DNA of 64,000 nt from Ephemerocybe angulata (taxonomy: Eukaryota; Basidiomycota; Agaricomycetes; Agaricales; Psathyrellaceae): contig JAACJK010000065.1 in NCBI GenBank assembly GCA_013368325.1, positions 310,001-374,000 on the forward strand, given 5' to 3'. The position numbers and the translations under genes were made by a program. How positions within the stretch are numbered: position 1 is the first letter of the stretch; every line of letters starts with the position of its first letter. This document shows, piece after piece, positions 49,322 to 59,989 of this stretch. A model generated the notes under the pieces. That model was given only the letters and a program-made list of their open reading frames with translations. It made no database searches and was not told the DNA's origin.

Positions 49322-50496
49322 TCATTTAAGATCGAGTACGGAACACATACCTTGGACGTGCTTTATCGACTCATCCGCAGGTGTAGATGGAGGAGGAGGC
49401 ACCCCGCGCAGTAGAAACCCCGATTCGGGCGATTGGGGCAAAGAGTCAAATACCAACTGTGAACTCGATGTGGACGCGCTCAAACTCAACGAATAGCACT
49501 CCGAGCTGGAGTCCTCGTCGTCCGTTGGATCGCTGGACACGGGGGAAGAGGAGGGCCCACTCGTGCCCGACTCCGATTCCGGTTCATCGGAGTCACTTGA
49601 ATACGGATCGCTGAGATGTCGAATGCTAACATCACGACCTTCTTTAATCGATCCCAAGTCTTTAGTCGGGATGTCCCATATACTTGGCACAAGTTCGTGG
49701 TAATCTTCAACGTGTAAATGAGTTATCTCAATTCATAGTATGAGGGTAACGGGTAGAACTCACCTCCCCCACCGCAACACGAACCATCTTCTCGACCCTC
49801 CCCAGCCAAAAACATGAATCTCACCCTTTCATCATCGGAAAGCCCATCGAAATACTCAAAAGCCATCGGTCTCCCCCCTACCGCCCTCACACCGTCCTCT
49901 GCTCCATCCCAATCCCAATCCCCTCCCCGCTTTCTTCTCTCCCCCATAGCCCACCACGCCAACAACATACACTGCCAATCGTAGCACACCCCATCCCCAA
50001 CCCGCAGATCCCACCCCACCGCCTCCAAAAACTGCATCTCCAACTTCATCAGACCCCCCAAATCCACCCCACCTCCCAAGATATCCACCCACGCGCTCCT
50101 CGCAATCGCCCTATCATGCACACACTTCTCCGCCACCACAAACGCAGCCATAAACAAATTCAGCGCCGCCCGGCCGCCCAAACGGAGGCGAGGGGTCCCA
50201 GGAGTCGTCGGAGGACAGGTATTTGAACGTCGAGAGTGATGCCGCCTAGCCAGCCGCCCGACGTAATGGCACGCGACGCCCGCTAGGGACGGGTGCAAGA
50301 ACGCCTTGCGAAAGATCCCCGCGAGCGCGTTTTCGAGTTGTATCTGGCTCCAGAGGTCGGTGTGGTGAGGAGGAACCCCGATCGTGCTGGCGAGATATGC
50401 GTGGACGAGTTCCGCGAGGATGACGCTTTCGCGGTGGCCCACCTCGAACATTTCTGGATCCGGAGGCGATTGGGTGCTGAACGTCGACGGCGACAT
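49322..50496 (-). CDS. Pho80/PCL-like cyclin
   Basis: Two exons, 50496-49764 and 49704-49322, give 371 residues in frame. The cyclin-box part includes SVILAELVHAYLAS, IQLENALAGIFRKAFLHPSL, and the helix-rich core LGGRAALNLFMAAFVVAEKC, HDRAIARSAWVDILGG, LMKLEMQFLEAVGWDLRV and CYDWQCMLLAWW, typical of fungal Pho80/Pcl cyclins that activate Pho85-type kinases. The second exon encodes a Ser/Asp/Glu-rich acidic tail (SDPYSSDSDEPESESG, SSDPTDDEDSSSE). The coding frame stays open upstream of the ATG (KPKKRPSPDPPVPV) to a CAG acceptor, so an extra 5' exon may exist and the true start may be further out. The gene sits in the spacer of the inverted duplication. Confidence 0.7.
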
Positions 50497-50779
50497 GACT
50501 GGTACTGGTGGGTCTGGCGACGGCCGTTTCTTAGGCTTGGAGAGAGCCTGAGGCCTGTGGAGTCCTAGACAAGGTTAGTAAGGGGTCAGTTCCTGCCTGA
50601 AACAGACATCTTAATAGTAGTCGGACAGGGGTCTTGCTGAATAGGGGTCTCCGATTCGATTGTTGCAGGCTGGTAAATGTACAAGATGTGGATAGCAATG
50701 CTAATATAGCGATCTGGACGGTGTCATGGCAGGTATCATGAACGGATGTGTGAGCGGGCTTACAACACTACGGTATGGG

Positions 50780-51928
50780 TCAAGACTCCAGCCTCTTTCG
50801 TCCGTACTCGACGAATTCATCTATCGTAGAGGGCCAAGCAGCTGAGAGAAGCAGCATTAGTGAATCAGCCAATATAGGTAGAGGGAATCAGCACCTTCGG
50901 CGTCGTAATTCTTGAACTGGGAGTCAATGGTTCGAATGAAGTCGCGGAACTAATCGTGGGTCAGAATGGATCCATATCCCGAGTAGGGATCATACCATTA
51001 ACCAAGTGTCTTTGCTCACACCCTTCAAGTTCTTCTCCGTCAGGAACTCGAACCACCACTGAATGTACTCCTCCTTGAAGCCCTCGTCGCCCGTATCTCC
51101 CATCTTGACGTCCTCATCGTCGTCTATATGTGACAGCGCACCACCCTGAAGCCCATACGGCAGAAGCAGGCCCCAGAAGGCTTGCGCAGTCTCGGTTGCT
51201 ACAGGACATTAGCTCAAGCTACGCGATAGATGCAAGGCGACACACCGAGACTCCGCTGACCCTCGCTCTTCGCGAATTCGAAAGTATGCGCGTAAACCTT
51301 GCCAAAGTACTTGGGGTCTGAAGAAAGTTGTTTCCGCAGCTTCGCCACCACGGCCTTCATCGCTGGTAGAGAGTCCACCCTGTATGGCATTAGTGCTCGT
51401 TCGCCGAAGACCCGGCTCGGCTGCTCACCCGAGGGCCTTCCAGCCATCAAGCCATCCTTGTCTTGACCATTCCCCAATCCTCGGTGATTTCAGTTCGTAC
51501 GCGACGGCCAGCATGACCACGTCCTCGGGGTCGACCTCGAGGTCCTCACACAGCTTGATCGTTCCATCGATAGATATCTCATCGCCCTCGGCATCTGCTC
51601 GACGGCGTCAGCGCCGCGTTCGAATCGAGATCACCGACGAACCTTTGTACTTGTCGAAGAGCGAGCCGAGTTTGCTCGTAGATGGTGCGGCCTCCTTCGC
51701 TCGGGACTTGGAGGAAGACGAGGCGAATTGGTTGGGGTTGTTGAAGAAGGCGTCTACTGCGACGTCCAGCCGTCCGTGGTGTTCGAGAAACTTCTTTGCG
51801 TCTCGAGTGCTGCCGTTCCGTCGGTCGGATAAGATAATCGGCCCACTCTCAGCCCGTTTTGTTACTTACGATGCACCTGTGATAGAGCAGAACTGGACGA
51901 TGTTCTCTTCCATCTTTTTATCGACCAT
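50780..51928 (-). CDS. DCN1: DCN1-like protein (defective in cullin neddylation 1)
   Basis: E3-type scaffold that helps attach Nedd8 to cullins and so switches on SCF-type ubiquitin ligases. The N-terminus is a UBA-like domain (NIVQFCSITGASTRDAKKFL, HHGRLDVAVDAFFNNP). The PONY domain follows: LGSLFDKYK, DEISIDGTIKLCEDLEVD, EDVVMLAVAYELKSPRIG, KLRKQLSSDPKYFGKVYAHT, FAKSEGQRSL, EEYIQWWFEFLTEKNLKGVS, DTWLMFRDFIRTID and AAWPSTIDEFVEYGRKRL. At least five exons. ATG at 51928 (MVDKK) or the in-frame ATG at 51913 (MEENIVQF) could be used; the latter fits the family's usual N-terminus. It lies in the spacer of the inverted duplication, on the same strand as the cyclin. Confidence 0.85.
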
Positions 51929-52439
51929 TTCGATAAGCTGCAATCGTCGAACAAAGGTATCGATAGTGGGTCCGATTTGAGCGAAATGTACTCTCCACAT
52001 GAGCTAGAAATCGCACCTTTCTTCCTGAACGCGAAAGGGATAGGTCGATAGAGGACAGTTCCCTGAAAGTTCGTGGACAAGTTGGAGACGCGCGACCAAG
52101 GCGAAAGGGGCGCCGGCTTGCCTGATCCGTCACCGGGATCTACCGGCCGAGCTTCCGTGATCACCTCCAGCCTGCAGCTGATTGCACTAATGTGATTTGC
52201 ACTGACCCTAAGAAAGTTGGCTCTGACAGGTTAATCACAAGGCCATAAGTGGGTAGATTTGCACAAAATGAAGTCGACAAGTTCGAAGGTATCAACATTG
52301 TCCAATTGACGCTGCGGCGAGGCACATGGTGGACGAGTATGCGAGAGCGGAAATTGTTGAAGCCGTGGCGCAGAGACGTACATATGAGAAACATACAAGT
52401 AGAGAGCATCTTATTATGAAGGAGGAGCTGCGAAGGTCT
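51929..52439. other. Intergenic, upstream of DCN1
   Basis: Frames on both strands here read through without motif. The stretch runs up to the inner edge of the right palindrome arm. Confidence 0.4.
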
Positions 52440-52601
52440 GTGAATCCTAGCTTTAGCGCTCGTTTTCCAAATGCTGTTCTGCAGGCGCTCGCGCCGTCAC
52501 GGCGCCGTGTGACGCGGGCACGTGGATAGCGCCAACTCGCAACTTGTTGAACTCTCTCCTCCTCCACCACCATCTTCTCCGCACTACAAGTCCGACAGGC
52601 G

Positions 52602-55197
52602 ATGGCCAAGCGCTTGTCCGGTGCCCTCTGGCGAGCCGTGGTATGTTCTGATCTATCGGGGGCCACAATACCTGGAAAGCGGTCTCCTGACGACAATTTC
52701 CGCGGTGCATGTAGCACCATGTTCGTTCCTCAGGAAGTTCGTCTATTCCGACAAGAACTCTGGGACTCCTGGCATCCCACGGAATCCCTCGTGGTCTGGC
52801 TGTGAACGCTATATCAACGGCCCAGAAGACGCATGGAAGCGTTCAGCAGTTCCGCCTGAATTCAAGTTCTGCTAGCCAAAGCGATATTCCGAAGCGCTGG
52901 TCAACCCTGGTGTCGCGCAGAGTCAACAGCCTGGATCCAGAACGGCTCGTCAAGTCAGACATTATCGATTTGTCTGGTCCCGCGCAAGCCAGTGTCAAAT
53001 TTGGAACCTCCACAGCCTCGGGGAGTCGTCTGACCTACTATTGGGGTTCTACCCCGCAGAAAAGGGTATGTAGTTACCCATTTCCCCCAGGTAGAGGCTT
53101 TCTCTACTTTCGCAGTAGGCCAGGTCTACCTGCTGGGACAGGGGAGATTAGGTTCCGTCTGGTTGATGCTGGTTCTCCATCCGATTCTGCCGCTGAACTT
53201 TTTGCGCGGGGAAGGGACCTGCTGGAGCATCGTGGCCGCATGCCTTGGCGCCTGCATATGCTTCAGATTTACACCTCCAAAGAATATCGCCCTCTCCTCT
53301 CCCTTCTTTTGCGACAAGGCCTGATTAGTCAAGGGCAAATCCGTGATGCTGTTAAGAGGACTGCGCAAGATCGCATGGTTCTCAGGCACTATTCGACTAT
53401 CCTTGATACCATCTCTGATACCTTTATCATCCGGCTACACCGCCATTTCTGCCAGACGTCACCCAGTGCTCTAGACTCTGACATCCCCGGGATCATTCCC
53501 TGATGTCTGGGAGTGATCACCCAGCTGTCCACAGCTATGGGCAACACCGATAGAGTGATATCTGGTGACACCCTGTCAGGAGATATCATCGCGAGTGCAC
53601 TGGGAGAGGTCAGAGGTGGTCTCTGGGGAGATCTAATATATTTTGGCATTATGACCGCATTTTCGGGGATTTATTCCACTTCTCATATTTTGGTTTGGTT
53701 TGGTTCCGGTGCATGCCACTGCATGGAGAGTATGGAGGAGTAGGGAAATCAATGTATTGTTGTAGTCTACTGGTTATACAGGCTATAGGGGCTGGTGCTA
53801 CTCTCTATCCAAAACAGCTATACTATGAATCCCTACCTACAAAAATCTCCCTCAGATTCCCAGAACAAATGGTACTTCGAGGCGACACTAAAAGCGAGCG
53901 GGGTGGAAGGGTAAGCCAAACGAAGCGATGTTGGTACGGTCTGTACTCACTAAGTCGCCTGTGCTCGTGAGCGCCGTGATGATGCTAGAGGCTGGAAGTT
54001 AGCACATGCTCTGGTCTCCAAGTAAACATGACCGGCCAACTCACCCTAAGACCATATCCCCCAAACCCAACATGAACGCGAACCCAAGCGCACGAACGAC
54101 CACGCTGAGAAGAAGACATGAGCGAGGGCAGAGAGAGTGTGTCAGATACGTTCTTCGTGGCTCGGGCGTTGCGTTGGGCGCAGTGCAAGGCGTGCTGGTG
54201 GCTGCTGGTGGTGGGAGAGAAGGAAGACGGACATCATTTCAACGGCAGCGCCTGGCAAGTTGAACATACCGTGCACGTGGTCGTGCCAACAATTCCCATC
54301 ACTTTTCCTGCCGCCGCTCGCGCTCGCAACTGCTAAGTCCCTCCTGCCTTGGGCAGGTGCTCCTAAACAAGAGCGCAAGCGCTCCAAAGTGTTATTGTCG
54401 GGTAGAGAAACCTTATGCAGTCTCATTTGGCTCTTGAATAAAATATCTTAATCCTATCTACGGTACTGGAGACTCTAGAAGCTTCTGTTTGTCCCAATGG
54501 CTCTTCTGGATCTCAGAGGCTGTCGCTTGGGTGAGGTAGCCAGAGATGTCTGTTGGCGCACATTCGGAAATGCTTTTGGTGACACCTCTTGGGAGAGTTG
54601 GAGGGCATCCGGCGCTATCTCCCGGAGCGATCAAACGCTGATGTCTGTGTGTTATCTGTCAAAATTGGCGGTGTACCGATGCTCACGAATCGTATGACTT
54701 TCATCCATGATGAATGTATTGTGCCTACTATCCAAGCGGGAAACGACCTGTACTTGAGAGACGCACAGGGACCTGGACCTGTCAAAGGTTCCGATGCGCC
54801 TTCGAGGGTGTATGAAGGTGAGGCTACGCCCTTTTTCCGTTGGCAGCAAGGGTCCAATTCGCTCATCTTGATTCTTCCTTCCCAGGATATGCCGTCCTTC
54901 GAGCTAAAGAAGGTGGAGAGAATCAAAGATTTCTACAACGTGGAGGAGGGCCAAGTCGTGCTCGTCCTCCGGGTCGTTCAGCTTTTCGACCCGGTGGGTC
55001 CGGACGGAGTGCCGTTTTCCCTGCCGGACGGTGGCGACTTCGTTCAGGGACAAGCGGCTGGCCGGTACTGGTGTATGCCTCTGGATCGGGCACTGAAGTT
55101 CGGAATCCTTACGCCGTCGTCGTTGAAGATCTTGGAGGAGTTGTATCTTGGCGAAGGTGCTTCAACAAAATCTGCCGCGATGGGAAGTTCCCCGTAG
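52602..55197 (+). pseudogene. Gene X, copy D: split by a transposon and frameshifted
   Basis: Exon 1 starts at 52602 (MAKRLSGALWRAV). After the conserved intron, exon 2 is well preserved through LSGPAQASVKFGTSTASG, GRGFLYFRSRPGLPAGTG, MPWRLHMLQIYTSKEYRP and ILDTISDTFIIRL. There it is cut by an inserted element (53438-54673) within a TA dinucleotide. The gene resumes at 54676 with CCGATGCTCACGAATCG (the MLTNRMTFIHDECIVP block), reaches the usual intron donor and ends MGSSP at 55197. Exon 3 also lacks five bases near its start (GCCGTCC-TTCGAG where copy C has GCCGTCTTTCGGTTCGAG), so frame is lost even without the insertion. Confidence 0.8.
53438..54673. mobile_element. 1.24-kb TA-flanked DNA element inserted in gene X copy D
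   Basis: Comparison with the unbroken copies shows an exact insertion at CCGGC-TA-CCGATG. The element begins CACCGCCATTTCTGCCAG and ends in the inverted match CTGTCAAAATTGGCGGTG (eight perfect terminal bases, CACCGCCA, then partial). It is flanked by duplicated TA (53436-53437 and 54674-54675). A TA duplication fits Tc1/mariner-type transposition. No transposase-like frame is visible, so it is probably non-autonomous. The insertion into a coding exon is what proves the borders. Confidence 0.85.
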
Positions 55198-56111
55198 TAT
55201 TGTATTTCCTGAACCTGCCATTATTATACAAAGGGCTGGAAGGCATCGGTGCATGATCTCCCCAGTCGGCGGGATGGTGGTAAAGATGCATGTGAGTTTG
55301 TAGGATTTGAACCGTATTAGTAAACGGTACCTTACCAAGCTCAGAAACAAATACTGTGATTTGTTATGTGGTGAATAGATACTCACTTGATTCACCGGGG
55401 TCCTAGCGCAAGGCAATGGGCCCCTTCCTCGCTGCTCTATAGGCCTATAGTCGGTTGCTTATGAACTCGCCATTCTTCATCCATTCAGCTCGAGGGCGTG
55501 TTGTACTCGTAGCTCACGTCCACGTCTACCCATCTCCTCCCTGCATTCGGATACTGCCAACTTCGTTCTGGGAGGATCCATACAACCGTCCGGGGCGAAC
55601 TGGAAGACTAAGCGCTCGTGATAAGCTTCGAACCGTGACATGCGTGACATGCCAAACTCAATCAGACTCGATCACCCGCTCGGCCGGCAACCTAGACTTG
55701 ATAGCAGATCTTTGGAATTGCTTTCAGTACCGATACTTGCCTCGTTGGCCACAATATCCTGCTGTGCTGACTTCGAGCGTACAAGATATCTAGTCGCGAG
55801 TCAATGGATTCGGCGCCAAACGGCTTTGATAATTATCATTGATCGTATTTTGATTGGGCAGGCCTTCGCCTCTTCTCTCTCTTCAGCCATCATCGCCTTT
55901 TTTTGCCTTGGTACAATAGCCTGCTGGCTTCTACGCCAAGGGGTCGCAGCTAGTCTCGTCACTGATGGTCCCTCCCTTCGATCCATGTAGAACATCCGCT
56001 TATTCAGTTTCAAACCGACCCCAATCGAACGGGGGCTTGTGTAAGGAGATGTCTTGATGAACTCCAATGTCTGGCCCGCCCAAGCCAGGATTCAAAGGCT
56101 CCTGAGCTGCC
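55198..56111. other. Spacer between gene X copy D and MDR copy 4
   Basis: About 900 bp, the mirror counterpart of 46700-47438. Frames visible in one arm are broken in the other, so it is probably non-coding promoter and flanking sequence. Confidence 0.5.
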
Positions 56112-56120
56112 CTTTATAAG
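56112..56120 (+). promoter_or_regulatory. TATA element of MDR copy 4
   Basis: CTTTATAAG about 77 bp upstream of the start codon, same sequence and distance as for copy 3. Confidence 0.5.
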
Positions 56121-56196
56121 CGTAGAGTGGATGGTGATTTTTCCCCCTCCATCACCCCTCCTTCCGACTTCGTTCCACCTCGCCATCGTAACTACC

Positions 56197-57710
56197 ATGT
56201 CAGTTCCCCAGAAAACCCAGCATTATTTCCTTCCGAAGGTGAGCACGGTGATGAGATTTATTTTGCATGATGGATTTCTCATGGGGAATAGGTTGGAACG
56301 TACAAAGACCTTGTAATCAAGGAGGCTCCAGTTGCCAAACCGAAAGCAAACGAAGTGCTGGTCAAAGTCCATGCCGTCTCCTTGCAGGTAACGTGTCCCA
56401 GTTTTCGCTGGTCAGCTCGATATAACTAAGTTATATATAGTACCGTGACTACTCGGTCTCCGTAGGAAAGTACGACATTGGGTACGTTCTAACAGGACTT
56501 AATTTGCTCCCCCAAAGCTGACTGTCGCGCTTAGGGTCTACGAGAACATCATCCCGTGCTCAGACATGGCCGGGGAAATCTTGTGCGTTGGCGAAGACGT
56601 CAAGGACTGGAAGAAAGGAGACCGTGTCTGCTCGAACTTCATGGCCGGATATCTCGACGGTCCACTCACTCCGGAGGCCGTTCAGACGTCCTTGGGCGGG
56701 CAATCTCCGGGCGTTCTAACCCAGTACAAGTGTCTCCCTGCGCATGCCCTGGTCAGAATCCCTGAGCATCTCAACTATATTCAGGCGTCTACTTTGCCGT
56801 ACGTATACCTTTTGTATAGCCAATGAGGGCGCTTAATCTGATGATTGGGTGTTTAGATGTGCGGCGCTCACGGCCTACAATGGTTTGCAAGGCCCTAACC
56901 CAGTCAAGGCCGGGGACTACGTCTTAGTGCTTGGATCAGGCGGCGTATCTATGTCAGTTGCCCCATGACGCTCACGAATACCCACTGGCTGATTGGCCTG
57001 CCCCTTTTTTGTTTCTCAGCTTTGCACTTCAGTTCGCTGTGGCCTCCGGCGCGATCGTTATCGCTACCTCCTCGTCGGACGAGAAATTGAAAATCGCCTC
57101 GAAGTTGGGAGCCAGGCACCTCATTAACTACAAGAAGACTCCTGACTGGCATAAAGAGGTTATGAAGATTGTGAGTGCTACCTACTACCTGGTCTTTCTC
57201 GCGATACGGCGCTGACGAGGAGTTAGACCGGTGGTGTCGGCGTTGACCATGTCATCGAAGTTGGAGGATCTGGGACGTACGAGAAGTCTATTAATTCTGT
57301 CCGACACGGGGGAGAGGTCGCTGTTATTGGGTTCGTGGCAGAGGTTCGTCTCGAATATTATAAATCATCGTCAGGTGTTGGAATTAACGGCACGACGATC
57401 TCTGCGAACTTTTCTTCCAGGGTACTTCAGGGAATCCTCTCGTTTCTATCATCATGAAGGCGATTGAGGTTAGGGGTGTATACGTCGGCTCTGTCTCACT
57501 GTGAGCTGTCTAATAATGTGTGGGCGCGTGAGGTAGAACTAATCGTTGGGATGCAGGTTCAAGAACATGATCCGACTGATAGAGGCGAACCCAAGCAAGA
57601 CGGAACCCGTTATCGACAAGGTTTTCAGCTTTAACGACGCTGTGGCTGCGTATGCATACCTCGAATCGCAGAAGCATGTTGGAAAAGTGGTCATTGAGGT
57701 TGCCAAGTAG
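56197..57710 (+). CDS. Medium-chain NAD(P)-dependent oxidoreductase (MDR), copy 4
   Basis: Palindrome partner of copy 3, transcribed outward. Exon 1 (56197-56238) reads MSVPQKTQHYFLPK; exon 2 starts at 56292 with VGTYKDLVIKEAPVAKPK. Later blocks are YRDYSVSVGKYDIG, CSDMAGEILCVGEDVKDW, LTQYKCLPAHALVRIPEHL, VLGSGGVSI, ASGAIVIATSSSDEKLKIA, VGVDHVIEVGGSGTYEKS, VRGVYVGSVSL and HVGKVVIEVAK, with the stop at 57710. The cofactor-binding turn (GSGGVS) and zinc-less SDMAGE signature are intact and every join keeps frame. As with the other copies, substrate is unknown; NADPH-quinone or enone reduction is the likely chemistry. Confidence 0.85.
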
Positions 57711-57715
57711 TTTTA

Positions 57716-58146
57716 TTTCTCTTTTTTCTGTGGCTTCTCAGTATCCATAACACAGTCTAGCGTGTCCATCAACGTCGTTTGCCCAGCCTATCTCAATGTA
57801 TGTACCCCCACGAATGTCATTTCTATTAGGCCGAGTGCCTCTCCTCACGAATACAAGCTCCCCGTGTTCCATGTGCCCCAATGGGCATTTGATTTGAACT
57901 GTTATATAGTAGAGTGTACGAGCCTCCCAGCTGCGGCGTGCTGGTGGAGTCCTTGGTACTCACGGGCACGACGGTGCTCGACGTCAACTACATACATATA
58001 AACGGTCTTTCTTGCCGGTCATCAAACGAATTGTTTGATTCAAATTCAAACTGAGCCTGACATGAAGCCTTGAAGCGCGACTTGCATCATGCCCATCACG
58101 ACGCCCATACCTGTCTGCCACCTCTTGTCTTACCGCAACGACGACC
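57716..58146. other. Intergenic
   Basis: 430 bp with the upstream region of the GPI-type protein gene. No ATG here opens a frame with a signal peptide that could be spliced to 58147 in an obvious way. Confidence 0.4.
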
Positions 58147-59436
58147 ATGGACCCTAAGGCAGTGAACACGAACGTTACAATCGACGACTTCGACACTGTT
58201 CTTGTGTATGCAGACCAGGGGCAATGGACGACTCCAGATCCCTCAGCGAAAGACTTCAATGGCAACGATCCCAAATATCTTCGCGGAACGTATCATTTGA
58301 CTGAAGTTGCTGGGGCGGCCGTGAGCCTGAACTTCACAGGTGCGTTCGAATCGATCGAGAGCATACTCGTGGGGTGCTAATGAATCTCCTCGTGCTGTTG
58401 CAGGTCCAGCAATATACCTATACGGGCATACTGGACCGCGCTTTGGCTCCTATGAAATCCAGCTCGATACGCAGACGATTATCCAGAGCGCCCATGGCGC
58501 GGAAGAGTCCACAGGACCAACACTGCTCTATGGGGCGGAGAACTTAACCTACGGCAACCACCAGCTGACGCTCAAGAACCTCGGGGCGAAAGGAGCAGAA
58601 GGAAACGCGTTTTTGCTGGACTTTATCCAGTACACTTTCCAGGCCGCACCTGCGGGGTATGTCGCGACGTCAATGTTCATGCGGATTCTAAATATCCCAT
58701 TTCCCAGTGCGACCATCCGCAATGTGACGTTTGAGGAAGATAACCCGGCGTTTTCGTTCACCGGGGAGTGGGGGCACAACACGAGTCCTGCGTTCAGTGG
58801 TGGAGGCACCACGTACACCCATGGAGATGGGGCGACCGCGACTTTCAAGTTCACTGGTGCGTCGTGTGCTTCATATATGTAACCGCCTAAGATTAACGGG
58901 CATTCAGGTTCTGCGGTATACGTCCTCGGCGACATCAAGAACGACCACCGCGTTTACGGAATCAAACTGGATGGAAGTGCGGAACAGTTCTACAACGGCA
59001 CATCCGGTTGTGGGGGTGCTTTTGGTCTCACTTGCGAGCAACAAGTCCCTATCCTCAAATACTTTGCCTCAAATCTCGACCAGTCTGAGCATACAGTTGT
59101 GATCACCAACTACGCCGGCGTCAATAGCTCGTTCTTCGGTACGTCAACCTGTTGGGTGTGCGTTAGCACCATCATTTACTTCGAGCAGATCTCGATAGCG
59201 TCGTGGTGACTGTACCCTCTGTCTACGAGCCACGGCAACTCGCAGATTCAGGTTCTCCGTTCGTATCGACATCAGGGACGGCGACCACTGGCACGGCTGG
59301 AACGCCAACTGTCAATGGTAGCCCCAGTTCCAGTGGCTCAGTTTCCCCGGCGAATAGCGCAGCTGGGATCGGTTCCTTCAACTCTTCTCTCCTGCTTCTG
59401 TTGCTTTTCTTCTCTCTGTTCCATCGCAGGTTGTAG
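58147..59436 (+). CDS. Putative GPI-anchored surface protein with two beta-sandwich-like repeats
   Basis: Five exons, 58147-58339, 58404-58656, 58708-58856, 58908-59138 and 59189-59436, give 357 residues, with every join in frame. The protein contains two similar halves: VNTNVTIDDFDTVLVYADQG...SLNFTGPAIYLYG and IRNVTFEEDNPAFSFTGEWG...FKFTGSAVYVLG. This galactose-binding-like pattern is common in basidiomycete surface proteins. Several N-glycosylation sites are visible (NVT, NFT, NLT, NGT). A Ser/Thr/Gly linker leads to a hydrophobic C-terminus (SSLLLLLLFFSLF) followed by HRRL, fitting a GPI signal or a membrane anchor. No signal peptide follows the chosen ATG, so an upstream exon is probably missing from this model. 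Confidence 0.65.
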
Positions 59437-59989
59437 TTCACTTGTAGCGAAGGCTCGGCCGCCAGCAGGCCAATATACCACCGCGTCGCTTCCGGACCTT
59501 ATGACCGAACCCCGCAAGCGCCCGTGCAGGCCGTAAAAGTGACGACAGCCATAAGAGGCGCTCTCTCTCCGGCCATCTCGGTTGCGTTCAGATGCGCTTT
59601 CTGCCTCTTTTGCGAAATTGGATCGTGACCCAAACAGGAGGTAATGAGACGATCAGGAGGGTGATGCTTCGGCCTGCGTCTGTGCTATACTATTTGGTGC
59701 GTGAAGCTTCTCATAGACTGACTGTTCGTGGCGTCACTTCAAACCGGCAGCTTGGTCACGCACATCCTTCCAATCGTTCGGTGGGCGAAACCTTACCCAC
59801 ATGGAAGGAATGTTTATTACCCTCGGGCATCTCTGGCATATAAAACGTGTGGCATTAGGAAGGTGAGAGAAGTTGCTGTTCCTCCACCTCACGCCGAGCC
59901 CGCGAGCCTTTTTCGCCTTATAACAACCCACAGCGGCTCTGGTCGAGTCTGCACCCCCGACAACCACTCCCCCCTTTTATCTGCTTATC
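59437..59989. other. Intergenic, upstream of the BCS1-like gene
   Basis: 550 bp, no gene seen. A TATAAAA lies at 59839 and another TATAA near 59919, either of which could serve the gene starting at 59990. Confidence 0.45.

Larger units (their letters stand above)
52440..57715 (-). repeat. Right arm of the large inverted duplication
   Basis: Mirror image of 45074-48960: gene X copy D then MDR copy 4, both on the plus strand. Longer than the left arm chiefly because of the 1,236-bp insertion at 53438-54673; without it the arm is about 4.0 kb against 3.9 kb. Confidence 0.85.

Noticed and set aside
53985..54451. Overlapping frames on both strands inside the TA-flanked element
   Set aside because: No transposase signature and neither strand favoured; treated as non-coding interior.
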